From Pomphorhynchus laevis (Eukaryota > Acanthocephala > Palaeacanthocephala > Echinorhynchida > Pomphorhynchidae), in the NCBI GenBank assembly GCA_012934845.2, contig WNNJ02003741.1, positions 93,227 to 157,226 of the forward strand: a stretch of 64,000 bases of DNA, written 5' to 3'. Made by a program: the position numbers and the translations under genes. The notes beneath the pieces are model-generated. The model was not told the DNA's origin. It saw only the letters and a program-made list of their open reading frames with translations, and did no database searches. Every line of letters starts with the position of its first letter. Position 1 is the first letter of the stretch. Positions 45,019-54,739 of the stretch are shown one piece after another.

Positions 45019-46307
45019 CGAATTTTTGGCCTTGTGTGAAGAACGTGAAAATTTCCGTTGATTTTACGTATAGATAAGGATGACTCGCCGTTTGTTTCAC
45101 GTCGATGTTTTTCAATGCGAGCTAAATTGAGCTGGGCAATATCAGAAGGGGAGCGGTCAGGAAAGATACGGCAAGTAGATGAAGTGGTAAGAAGTTTAAA
45201 ACGTTGGGAGAGTACCGAAGAGGCATGTGAACTATGTCGGAAAACGATTTTTAAGAGTGGAGGACTGAGATGATTAGATTTAGTGGATTTGTTTAAACGA
45301 ATAAAGGATACAGGAGCAATATTATTGAAGAGTGATGGGTTATCATCAGGAAGAATGGTTGCTAGGATAGACCTGAAAGCAGATACATCATCATCGAGGC
45401 GAGATTGTGGAGAAGCAGATTCGGAAAGCTTTAAGTTTGATATGATTATACAGCGATCGCGCGAAGGAAAACGATTTCGTGGAAGTGGTGGACGGACAGA
45501 GCTGGTAGGAGTCGAGGTAGATGAGCAGATAGAAGTGGAAATGACAGGGGTGCTTGATAAAGAATTAATATTGGTTGGAGCAAGTGTGACAGGAGCGGGG
45601 TGTTGAATCGGTTGATCAGAGATGTGACTGGATATGATTTTAAATGAAGGATGTAAATTATTTGGAAGTGTTACGTGGGAGGTAGAGTAAGGAGAATTAA
45701 AATAGGTTGGGGCATGAGTGACAGGAATGGAGTGTTGAATTAGTTGATCGGAAATGTTACTGGAAATGATTTTGATGGAAGGGTGTAAATTATTGAGAGG
45801 TGATACAGGGGAGGTCGAGTAAGGAGTACGTGAGGAGAATAAAGAAGTTTGAGATTTATTTAGATTGGGGGAGGAATAGGAAAGAGGAGGTACGAGATGA
45901 AAAGCTTTGCCGTTAGCATTGTTAGAATGAGAAAGATTAATGGAAGTTTGGTACGTAGTTGAACGAGGAGTGTGTGAGAGAGTAGGTTTAATAATGGGAT
46001 TATATGATGCGAAGTCAGGTGTTGATGCGAGGGAAACATCTAAAACAGCATTGGTTTGAGTGGTCGTGTGTGATACAGGAGTAGATGAGCAGGATAACTG
46101 TAGCAGTCGTACTGATGTACAAAAACCGCAAGTGAAATGTTTACGTTTATACACCGAGTGGTCGGATATTTTAACACGAACAAGTGTCCATACATCGCAA
46201 TCTTTGGAATCGCATCCAACTTCAAAGCTGGTATAACCATCATTGCATTCTGATGTGGAAGATTCTTGATCAGGAACCGGGATCTGAGATCGCGCTTTTT
46301 TAGGCAT
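44982..46307 (-). CDS. ORF1 of the L2-like LINE (zinc finger, RRM-like)
   Basis: 441 residues, intact. An N-terminal zinc-binding domain (about residues 30-68) has C-x4-CDVWT-x-V followed by FTCGFC. The low-complexity Ser/Thr/Pro region (about 80-270) contains a tandem internal repeat of roughly 40 residues (LHPSIKIISSNISDQLIQH, then LHPSFKIISSHISDQPIQH). An RRM-like part begins at RCIIISNLKLSES, and the C-terminal segment DRSPSDIAQLNLARIEKHRR is shared with CR1-group ORF1 proteins. It likely binds element RNA. The stop at 44982 lies inside ORF2, so ORF2 translation probably depends on reinitiation or frameshifting. Confidence 0.85.
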   Translation of the reverse strand: MPKKARSQIPVPDQESSTSECNDGYTSFEVGCDSKDCDVWTLVRVKISDHSVYKRKHFTCGFCTSVRLLQLSCSSTPVSHTTTQTNAVLDVSLASTPDFASYNPIIKPTLSHTPRSTTYQTSINLSHSNNANGKAFHLVPPLSYSSPNLNKSQTSLFSSRTPYSTSPVSPLNNLHPSIKIISSNISDQLIQHSIPVTHAPTYFNSPYSTSHVTLPNNLHPSFKIISSHISDQPIQHPAPVTLAPTNINSLSSTPVISTSICSSTSTPTSSVRPPLPRNRFPSRDRCIIISNLKLSESASPQSRLDDDVSAFRSILATILPDDNPSLFNNIAPVSFIRLNKSTKSNHLSPPLLKIVFRHSSHASSVLSQRFKLLTTSSTCRIFPDRSPSDIAQLNLARIEKHRRETNGESSLSIRKINGNFHVLHTRPKIRWRSISPPCLLR

Positions 46308-46352
46308 GACCTTTTATCGATAGATTGAGCTCAATCCGCGAGCGTAGCGAGC

Positions 46353-46472
46353 GGAACTGACAGGAATAATCTGGAACTGACAGGAATAATCTGGAACTGA
46401 CAGGAATAATCTGGAACTGACAGGAATAATCTGGAACTGACAGGAATAATCTGGAACTGACAGGAATAATCT
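46353..46472 (-). repeat. Six identical 20-bp tandem repeats in the L2-like 5' region
   Basis: ggaactgacaggaataatct repeated six times without a difference, just upstream of ORF1 and at the very 5' end of the element. Some LINEs carry tandem promoter monomers in this position. An AUG-lacking frame through them is an artefact of the repetition. Confidence 0.95.
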
Positions 46473-46476
46473 GGAA

Positions 46477-49075
46477 TGTATTTACTTTAGATCTCAAACT
46501 TTTTTAAGGTTATCTATAATATCAGATGAAAGTAACTAGTCGCTATCGTTTGAAGGACTTGATACGCTAGGACGTTCATAGTGATCTGCAAATGCTTCTG
46601 CAATTTCGCTCGCATTATTGATGGAATTTCCCTCGGAGTTTATTAAGCTAAACGAATCCCATTGAGAATACCTCTGACCACGAATAAAACTAAATATATT
46701 TCGAGAATTCTGATTAAAGGACTTACACATGCTAGTAATATAGGTATAACGTTTACTTCGTTTAATTGAAGTGACTCTATTTCTAATAACATTGTATGAG
46801 GAGAAAGACTTAATACTCCGTTTGAAATCCAGGAAGGCGCGATCTCGTTTTACTAGAAGCGATCGTAAGGACGCATCCACCCATACAGGATGCTTCAGTC
46901 TTTTTCGAATAGAGCATACAGGTGTATGTGCCAATAATATTGAGAGTAAAGTATTTCGGAAAGTGTCTCACGCTGGCTGTATTCCTAAAATATAAGGGTT
47001 GGGCCATTGAATATTTGAGAGAAGAGTTATAATAGTGGAATAAACGGCTTTCTTGAAATTCGGAAATTTATTACAATTAGAAGATACCTTGAGATCAAGG
47101 TTAATAAGAAGATCGATGGTAGCATGATCACTTGAACCGATTGGAGGACCGTACTTGATATTCCCAATAGCATTCTCCTTGACAGTAAAACAAATGTCGA
47201 ACAAAGACTTATCCTTCCTATATTGCGTATGCTCATGGACATGCTGAAATAAGTTTAAAGTATTAAAAACTTCTGAGTTCACAAAAACCATGATCACATC
47301 TATTAATGGGAACATAATCCTTCCAGTTTACTTTTGGCATATTAAAGTCTCCTACGATAACCAAATCTCCCTCTTTAGACATTTTTACATGACTAAGCAA
47401 AAAGGATTGAATAGAGGCAGTTGACGAACACGGAGGTCGGTAAAATATACCGAACGTTAGGTTCCTAATTCCTTGGTCAATAGATACCCACAAATAATCA
47501 CATTTAGACGAAGAATTACTAGATGCGACTATTTTTACAGATAATAAGTCTCTTATATAAAGGGCAACACCACCACCCCTGCGTCATTGTCTATCGCCAC
47601 GAATGAGAGTATATCCCTCGATACTTATTTCAGAATCAAGTATGTCTATACTTAGCCAGGTCTCAGTGATAGCTATTATATCGTAACGCGTCTTCGACAA
47701 ACGCACCGTCAATTCATCTCATTTATGGTAAATGCTAAGTATGTTTGTATAAAGAATGCGCAAATTGAGTAAGATGTTCATAGACTGAACTACGTCGGGA
47801 ACGAGCCCGTAGTAACGGAGGTATAATTTTTCGGATTAAAAATCTAGAGGGAGCCTATAGGTGGTGCGACACAGAGTAGACGAAGAGCATCCTTGCTCAC
47901 TCCTGAAGGTTTGGAACGGATCCAAAAACGTGTAGAGATTCTGCGCCGCACTACTCGAAAATTTTTAATAATCAAATTTCTTTCACCGTTCGCTTTACGA
48001 TCCTTAAGTTCAGTGAGTGCCGCTTTCTGTAATTTTCTTTCCTCTGGTAAGAGATGTTTTCTCATAAAGATGTTGGTTCCTGCTAGACGAAACCCGTTAC
48101 GTAGAGCTAAGGAACACATTACATCTGAATTCAGAACAACTTTTAAAAGTCGCGTGTTTCCAATATTATCCCCTTTACCCAACCTAAAAATATTCATCAC
48201 CCTGAATGAATTTCTCTCGTTGTCGGTGCATGTCTGAAGTAAATACGAAAATAACATTTCAATGGCTTTAATGTCATGACGTACACGTTCAATGTTGTCC
48301 GATGAAGATGACTCCATCACATTTCCAATTATTAGACAAAGTGATCGGTCAACAATATTTGATCTAGACTTATGAGGATTAGAAGAGCTAGCAACTGAAC
48401 CCGAAGATAAGCATGTATGATTTGATGTTGGTATGCTTAGACAGATTGATTTATCACAATTGGTAAAAGATACTGCATTATTCATTGGGGTACTGTTTAG
48501 ATGGTCGATTTTGCTTTCACAGATGGAGATATGAAGTTCAGATATTGATGTCGAAGGCGCAATGATTAATTTGTTTTTCCGCAAAAGGAAACTCAGGGTT
48601 GCCCGTGCTGTCCTCGACAGTGACTGCATAATTATCGCATAGTGATAATGGTTTTACTTGATAATTCATATCGTTCGAATGAATGATATTGCTAAACAAG
48701 CGACTGCTGGTACCTTGACACGATTTCGTCATATGACTGTTTCTATTACAGGTACTAGATACTGATAGCTGGTCAGCATGTGACTCATCCACAATGACGG
48801 TTGAAGTTTGCTCAGAATGATTGCAATTTGTGCCCAACTGTAGTAATTCGGAAGCACAGAATCCACAGAGAAATTCCTTTGACAATATGTGCTTAGATCG
48901 GCTTGACGGCACTGCGACGGTTGTCCATACATCGCATCCAGATTTACTACACGCAACCTCGTGTCGTTCATAGGCAGGATCAGCGTTCACTGAATCAGAA
49001 CTACACTTAGCGCTATTGTTGTGGGTTTGTTTATTAGCTCTCGTCTTATTTGTCTTTGTCATTTTTGAGTGTTTA
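46477..49075 (-). mobile_element. CR1-like LINE, 5' half (ORF1, endonuclease, linker)
   Basis: Reading leftwards: ORF1 (49062-47844); the endonuclease with ITETWLSIDILDSEI, RRGGGVALYIRDLLSV, FGIFYRPPCSSTAS and VIVGDFNMPKVNWKDY (about 47700-47330); a decayed end of the nuclease (47300-46970); and the linker KHPVWVDASLRSLLVKRDRA ... EIAEAFADHYERPS (46934-46536). It stops where the L2-like element begins, and the RT continues at 42045. Several stops and frameshifts mark it as older than the L2 inserted in it. Confidence 0.8.
47844..49062 (-). pseudogene. ORF1 of the CR1-like LINE, two overlapping frames
   Basis: The first frame (49062-48538) starts MTKTNKTRANKQ and holds the zinc-binding block ACSKSGCDVWTTV ... 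FLCGFCASELLQL. The second (to 47844) starts within SFLLRKNKLIIAPSTS and carries an RRM-like part (SLCLIIGNVMESSSSDNIE, FRVMNIFRLGKG, LLKVVLNSDVMCSLAL) and the CR1-type ending HLLPEERKLQKAALTELKDR. The frames overlap at 48538-48629, so one frameshift separates them. The zinc block is strikingly like that of the L2-like ORF1. Confidence 0.8.
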
Positions 49076-49154
49076 AGCTGTTAAATTTTTTTGTTTAGTA
49101 GACTAATTGTTTTTTATTAAACATCCATTTTGGCAATATTAATCGTTATTTCAA

Positions 49155-49250
49155 AAAAATGATTTATTTTAACGTAGCAAATGCGTGCCAGCGCACGCTT
49201 ACATGACCACAACAAAACAAAAATGTAAATCATGCGTCGAGGTGTGAAAA
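49155..49250 (-). mobile_element. L2-like 3' tail remnant
   Basis: Contains the family 3' hairpin (gcgtgc/gcacgc) and ttgctacgttaaaataaatca. It is about 90 bp, reverse orientation, next to the 5' end of the CR1-like element. Confidence 0.8.
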
Positions 49251-49539
49251 TGAGAACAATAAAAATGAGAAAAATCAATTTTCAGATCTTGGAAATTTTG
49301 ATGAAAAATTAAATTTCATAAGAATAACGTAAATCATAAGTTTATTAAAAGTCTTCACTGGTTTTAATAATGTATTCAAGTATATCGCCACATTTGCTAC
49401 CTTTATTTGTTTATAATCCAATTCACTCCTCGCGCTCTCTTTAAGTTATTTAACCAATTTAACTCTGTTTTCCCCTTTACACCTTCTTTGCCCACTTTTT
49501 TGCCTTGAACTGTCTTGAACTGTCTTTCTTTTATCTACA
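49251..49539. other. Spacer between two L2 remnants
   Basis: No recognised feature. The sequence becomes pyrimidine-rich from about 49430, possibly an unaligned part of the next L2 copy. Confidence 0.35.
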
Positions 49540-50395
49540 AACGTCGCTCCAATCTCCATCTCGTTCTAAACCCCGACAAGTCCAAAATGATGTAAATCAA
49601 CCCCCGTAAACCAAACATATCGCCTCCCACTGTATCTTTTGCCTCATCAATCATCCCCATAGTACACAATCTCACTTTCCTAGGCTTCTATTTTGATGAT
49701 CACCTTTCCCTTAAACATTTCGTCCGCAACAAGGTCCGCTCGTCTAGCATTAATTCTCCGTGACATCCGCCGTATCCGCCCCCTTATCGACTTCCGTTCT
49801 TGTATGTCTCTTCTTTCATCGCTTCTCTTCCCTAAAATCGATTACTGCCTCAGCCTTTTCGCAAATTCTCTAAAATCCATCATCCTACCCCTACAACGAA
49901 TAATCAACTACGCCGTTCGAGTGCTCTTTCGTCTCCGTCGCTTCGAACCACACATCCACATATCTTGTCCAACTCTCCTGGCCCACCATCCACATCCGCA
50001 TCAAACTCCGCCTTCTCGTAACTTTTCGTCTCATCGCTGTCGGCTCCCCATCGTTCATCAACCTTCCTTTCTTAGACGACACTCGCCCCACCTCGCTATC
50101 GCTGCGTTCCCGTCATACCCTCTTACTCCACGTTCCCAATTACTCCAACAACTATGGTCGCCGATCCTTCCTCGTCGCAACCTTACTCGTCTGGAATCAA
50201 TTCCCTCTCGACGTCCGCCGCGCTCCCTCGACATATGATTTAAACATATGATTAAAACAACATTTAAACATCATGATTCAAACACCTCCTCCGTTCACAC
50301 CTTCTCGACACATGATTTATATTTTTGTTTGATGTGGTCATGTAAGCGTGCGCTGGCACGCATTTGCCACATTAAAATATACCTTTTTTAATGTT
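49540..50395 (+). mobile_element. 5'-truncated L2-like LINE copy
   Basis: Encodes, with frame changes, the thumb region (LNPDKSKMM, LTFLGFYFDD, LILRDIRRIRPLIDFRS) and the C-terminus (NLPFLDDTRPTSLSLRS, LLLHVPNYSNN). It ends with hairpin 50346-50361 and gcatttgccacattaaaat. A small local duplication (catatgattaaaacaacatt, around 50230-50280) interrupts the end of the coding part. Confidence 0.87.
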
Positions 50396-50645
50396 CAATC
50401 TAAAAATTATATATTATACTTTTCAATAACAACAAGTTTCTAAATAGAAAATGTAAAAGTCAATCAAAAAATGATTTAAATGGGATTAAAGAGGGTAAAT
50501 GGAATTTAAGTGTGTTGAATTGTGTAAAGAGGAAAATAGACTTAAAATGGGTAAATGATGTGAAAAGGGGTAAAGCGGAATCAAAATGGAAGAACAGTAT
50601 ATAAAATGTTTGCTATTTAAATGAAGTAAATGTTGTGATATGCTT

Positions 50646-50706
50646 GAAGACATTATTAAGATCATTAACAGTATTAAGATCATTAACATTATTAAGATCA
50701 TTAAAA
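50646..50706. repeat. Short tandem repeat, about 16-18 bp x 3
   Basis: attattaagatcattaaca-like units repeat three times with small changes immediately beyond the truncated endonuclease of the neighbouring LINE. Confidence 0.7.
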
Positions 50707-50879
50707 CGTCTCATCTAAAATATTCAAACAATCGAAAAAATTAAAATTATTATTTATTATAAAATTATTATTGCAAATACTAAAATTTATTATTTCATTA
50801 AAAGTATTTTTTAAAATAGTACAAAAAATATCTTTATTATTTAAATTTATCATTACTTCGCTTATTGATCTATTAAAAG

Positions 50880-51606
50880 CTTGTATACCGGCCCGTGTCG
50901 GTTGGAATCTTATCTTGAAAACTAGTTCCTCCTTCCACGACCAATATACAAGCTTATGCCCATCATTAAAAGTATCTGGCAGCAAATTCTGCTGCCATTT
51001 AATTTTAAAATTTGTATTTTTGTTTTGCATAGCAAAATCTAACGTGGAGCAATAACCATTGCGACGACGGATAAATGTCCCTTCCGGGGGACATATGACC
51101 TCCCATGCTGGAGCGATCATGCTGCCCACCCGAGACCCACCGTCGTCGTTGAAATCTCCAATTAAAAATTGACCACCCAAATTGAAGATCTTCAACAGCA
51201 TTGATCGAATCTATCTCCTCCCCTTTTTCGAACTCCAGGCCCCCGGCTTGATGTAACAATTTGCTACATAAACTGGGCGTCTAGAGATGAAAAACCGGAG
51301 GAGCTGGAATGAACCTACTTCGCTAGTGCCATGCGATAGTAAAGATGCGCAAAAACGCTTCTTTACCACCGACACTAGGAAGAGTTCCATCCTGAGACCT
51401 TCTGCTGACACAAATGTGTCGCAGTCGTCGATCTTGCTGCTAAAAATCCTCAATTGATCGGGTGATCTTGCTTCCTGCAAGAGAAGCACATCTGCCGGTA
51501 TGAGACTGAAATACTGTATCAGGTTCTTAACAGAACCTATATTCCAACTCATTAGGCAGATGTCTTCAAGCGAAGAATACTCAATTCTTCGTTTTTTTTC
51601 TTGCAT
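50880..51606 (-). pseudogene. Endonuclease part of ORF2 of the RT-less Jockey-like LINE
   Basis: SSLEDICLMSWNIGSVKNLI, VLLLQEARS and VYVANCYIKPGAWSS (51560-51240) are followed in a shifted frame by FLIGDFNDDGGSRVG, RRNGYCSTLDFAM and FNDGHKLVYWSW (51170-50900). The catalytic QE, GDFND and a late H are recognisable. At least one frameshift lies near 51215. Confidence 0.8.
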
Positions 51607-51649
51607 TCGAAGCTTTGTGCCAGGAACTGCCCCTCCGACTCGACGCCAC

Positions 51650-52603
51650 CTAAAGTGATTCAGGTAACGTCAGCATCTTTATAGCAGTCCCTGGCGCTTT
51701 AATCGAAAGACCCTCAGAATCAGTCGATACTACTGAACAATAGTCCATATTATTGTCCTCATTCTGAGGGCCTTGTATTTGTGACAAATCGTTGAAACGA
51801 TTAAAAGTAGTCACCGAAATCGATGACTTGTCTTTCTCATGTTTCAACGATCTGTATTTGCGTAATGTTGTTGCGTTCAACTCCGATTTGAATTTCTTCA
51901 AATCGGATTCGTGGATTACAGCATCTTTTTTTAATTTTGCATTTTCCTGCCTTAAGGCAGCCATTTCTTTTTCAAGAGTAAGTACTCTCTCGATCAGCAT
52001 CGCTGCTTGTCCAGCGTGTTGATCCAGAGAGTGACTTTTGGCTGCCTTAAGGTAGGACTGAGCTTCCTCACAAGCCTTGTTGTTCTCACTGTTTACCCAG
52101 TCCAAGTAAGACTTGAACTCTGGACAAACGTGTGAGTACGCCTTGTGAGGTTGCCTACAGTTTGCACATGTCGGCCTATTTTTATTTCCACATGTTTGGG
52201 TTTCGTGTTCTTCTCCGCAGTGGACGCAACGCGGTGACACTTCTCGACACATGTTCGAAAAATGTCCCCAGCGCTGACATCTATAACACTGCGGATACCG
52301 AAAGGCAGCATCGTCTTCGTCGAATATCTTTACAGATATTCGATGTCCGCAGATGCTGCCTCCATCTTCTTTCAATTTTTTCAAACTACATATAGTTCCC
52401 TTTAAAAGAAAGGAACTATATGATTGATTGTATGATTTGCATGTTTTCAGAATCCTTGCATCATATTGATGTAAGAATTCTTCAACATCTTCTTTCTCCG
52501 CAAATGACGGCACATCCCTAAGGATGGCCGTCACTTGTGGAGAAATGTCGATAATTTCTATACCCTCTTCTCCAACTAAAGCCGCTTTGAATTTATCTTT
52601 CAA
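51650..52603 (-). CDS. ORF1 gag-like protein, three zinc knuckles and coiled coil
   Basis: 317 residues, open throughout. N-terminal RRM-like part (IDISPQVTAILRDVPSF, FLHQYDARILKTCKSYNQS), then knuckles CYRCQRWGHFSNMC, CVHCGEEHETQTC and CANCRQPHKAYSHVC (about residues 108-160). A long heptad-rich segment follows (about 190-245: MLIERVLTLEKEMAALRQEN), probably a coiled coil for multimerisation. The family role is binding LINE RNA. The start at 52603 gives MKDKFKAALVGEEG. An upstream frame extends toward 52650, so the true start could be earlier. Confidence 0.85.
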   Translation of the reverse strand: MKDKFKAALVGEEGIEIIDISPQVTAILRDVPSFAEKEDVEEFLHQYDARILKTCKSYNQSYSSFLLKGTICSLKKLKEDGGSICGHRISVKIFDEDDAAFRYPQCYRCQRWGHFSNMCREVSPRCVHCGEEHETQTCGNKNRPTCANCRQPHKAYSHVCPEFKSYLDWVNSENNKACEEAQSYLKAAKSHSLDQHAGQAAMLIERVLTLEKEMAALRQENAKLKKDAVIHESDLKKFKSELNATTLRKYRSLKHEKDKSSISVTTFNRFNDLSQIQGPQNEDNNMDYCSVVSTDSEGLSIKAPGTAIKMLTLPESL

Positions 52604-53034
52604 AGCTAAGCTTTTGAAGGAGATTCGATAAAAATTATCTCTTTTGAAAAACCGTTCGAAGATTTCTCCTCGAACAGTTTTTCTTATTTCCCTCTCTATC
52701 TCTCTTATTTTTTGTTTAGATTATTTTATTTACATGTTATTATAAGTGCGAAAGAGTCTTGCATTATAGGCAAGAGCCTCTTTTGCACTGAAGATTCTTT
52801 TTCTATATTTTTTAAATTTTCCTCCAGCTGGGAAGAAGATTTTCTCTTCCCAACTGGCTTATGACAATGAGTTCCTTCCAACTGTACTTATGTACTTATA
52901 TATATGAATAAATAAATAGAAACAAAAAACAAAAAGCAAATACAACAAACAAAAAAAATAAAAAATAAAAAAAATAAAATATAAAAAATTAGTAAACTAA
53001 ACTATATCAAAAGCAAAAACTCACCTCTCAGCTA

Positions 53035-53160
53035 CCAATATAGATCTTGATTCCGAAAACTTGAACACCAATATAGCTCTTAATTCCGAAAACTTGAACA
53101 CCAATATAGCTCTTAATTCCGAAAACTTGAACAACACTTCCAAAAACTTGAACACCACTT
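53035..53160. repeat. Tandem repeat, ~36-bp unit, 3+ copies
   Basis: caccaatatagctcttaattccgaaaacttgaa repeated three times, then shortened to aacacttccaaaaacttgaa and a final partial copy. A single further copy (ctcttgattccgaaaacttgaacaac) sits at 53511-53536, separated by the palindromes. Confidence 0.9.
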
Positions 53161-53472
53161 GATTTATAAAATAAAGGATGAAGACAATATATATTCAATT
53201 TTTAATATGGAAGAATATACATCCTAAATTAATGATTAAATTGTTTAATTTACTTATAAGAAAAATATTTTATCACATGCAAATATAACTTATTTTTATA
53301 CATAAGAAAATTTTGAATTTTTTTTCATAATTACAAATTAACAATAATATATATGCGAAGGCCGCGATATATTCAATTTTTGCTGATGGGTGAAGTTGCA
53401 TACAAAATTAGTGATTAAATAATTTTTTATTTAGAGAGCTTAAAAAAATTTAAGCTCTCTAAAATTTTTTAG

Positions 53473-53512
53473 AGAGCTATATAAAAATTATTTAAATAAT
53501 TTTTATATAGCT
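53473..53512. repeat. 40-bp perfect palindrome
   Basis: gagctatataaaaattattt and its exact complement with no loop. A second hairpin, ttagagagctta.../aagctctctaa, lies just to the left (53431-53462). Confidence 0.85.
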
Positions 53513-53934
53513 CTTGATTCCGAAAACTTGAACAACACTTCTGAAAAAAACTGATGTTTTTTATAAAATGTACATGCTTATATACAAAAGTTAAAAACAA
53601 TCACCGCAATTTGCTTTGGGCAGGGGCTGCTGTTGTTAGCGATAACCAGCTGCTTTCACTGTTGTTTGAATTTTTGACACGACTTCGGCAACTTTTGAAG
53701 GATCAAAAACGCAATAAAAAAGGATGTTTAAAAATAGTTTAGAAACAAAACAAAAATGTAATAATATTTTTATTTAAAATAAATAATTTGAAAAAATTAG
53801 AAAACAATAAAAATTAAAAGTAATAGAAAAATTAAATAAAGTATAAAAATAAAATTATAAAAGATTATTTAAACGAAAGAATGGTTTACAACATCTTTAC
53901 AAAATATTTAACGTTTCGTCAGGTTTTTTATTCG

Positions 53935-54600
53935 GCATATTAATATTGGAGGTTTATGAATGTAATAAGCCTCAAGAATTTTTCTATTTAAACAATTGGT
54001 TTCTTTTGCTAAAACAAGTATTATTATAGTCAACATTGTTATCTTAATTTAAACTATGGTCTACATTAGCGCTACTTAGGGTCCTTTTGAGTGTGTATTT
54101 GTGTTGTTTTAATCTAGTCTCTAATTGTTGGACTGTTTTATCCACAAATATTTTAGCGCGTTCCAAATAAGAAATTTTATAAACAACTCCATCATTATCA
54201 GATTTAGTTTATTTTTCAAAATGTTGTGTAACTTCGGTATTTTACGATTATACAAAACAATATTTGAAGTATTTATTGTTTGAAACAAATCTTTTGAAAT
54301 TAATATTCCAAAAATTATTTGAAATGGTAATCCTATGTATTTCTTTTTCTTTATAGGTCAAAAATAACATGTTTATCCATTTTGGTACTTTTGTAGAAAG
54401 CCTTTTTAGTTGCCCGTGATGGAAAACCGTTTTTTTTCTAACAGAATCCTAATTATCTTATTATTTGTTTCAAATTCATTTATATCGGAAACAAACATCT
54501 TACTTCGTAAAAACAAAGAATTGACAGCAGTTATTTTCAAAGATGAATTGGAAAATAAGAATTATTTTCCAATTATTTCAAGAATTATTTAAAAACTAAT
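53935..54600 (-). mobile_element. Penelope-like element, C-terminal GIY-YIG fragment
   Basis: The minus strand encodes a region between RT and nuclease, then DGVVYKISYLERAKIFVDKT and QQLETRLKQHKYTLKR, matching the layout of the GIY-YIG nuclease found at the C-terminus of Penelope-like elements (GVVYKIxC...YxGxTxxxLxTRLxxH). The tail KKPDETLNIL is typical of these proteins. It is a fragment and appears inactive. The part 54190-54610 recurs at 60868-61285. Confidence 0.65.
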
Positions 54601-54739
54601 TGAAGAGTTTCAGTGGTATTAAATAAATAAAGATTTTGTTAACATAACAACCACTAACAATTTAGAAAACCACTAACAAGTTAAAAATGCAGAGATCAAG
54701 GAACGTATTAATTTTGTCTTTGTTCGTGTTAGGACTTTA

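Larger units (their letters stand above)
42046..46476 (-). mobile_element. L2-like LINE, nearly intact, inserted into the CR1-like LINE
   Basis: About 4.4 kb. From its 5' end (right): six identical 20-bp repeats, ORF1 (46307-44982), ORF2 (45018 to about 42110, overlapping ORF1 by 37 nt), then a 3' tail with the gcgtac/gtacgc hairpin and the terminal tttgccacattaaataaa. One frameshift near 42510 separates the last ~130 residues of ORF2. At least five shorter copies in this window share its 3' end, so this family has been the most active here. I could not find a convincing target duplication. L2/CR1-group placement is from RT motifs. Confidence 0.9.
50707..52700 (-). mobile_element. Jockey-like LINE lacking its RT
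   Basis: An intact gag ORF1 (52603-51650) and a broken endonuclease (51606 to about 50880), but no RT, thumb or 3' end. The region beyond the nuclease degenerates into AT-rich low-complexity codons. LINEs normally lose the 5' end, so this 3'-truncated copy was probably cut by a deletion or by the neighbouring L2 insertion. Confidence 0.85.
52701..53934. other. AT-rich spacer with tandem repeats and palindromes
   Basis: No gene. It holds a ~36-bp tandem repeat (53035-53160) and a pair of hairpins including a 40-bp perfect palindrome (53473-53512). Confidence 0.5.

Noticed and set aside
46353-46472. Tandem 20-bp units as a CRISPR array
   Set aside because: Units are contiguous with no spacers, and the host is an animal.
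46300-46497. Minus-strand open frame of repeated PVSSRLFLSVPDYSCQFQII
   Set aside because: It is only the translation of the six 20-bp repeats in the L2 5' region.
42030-46500. Target-site duplication of the L2-like element
   Set aside because: No convincing match between the two flanks; only short AT-rich words are shared.
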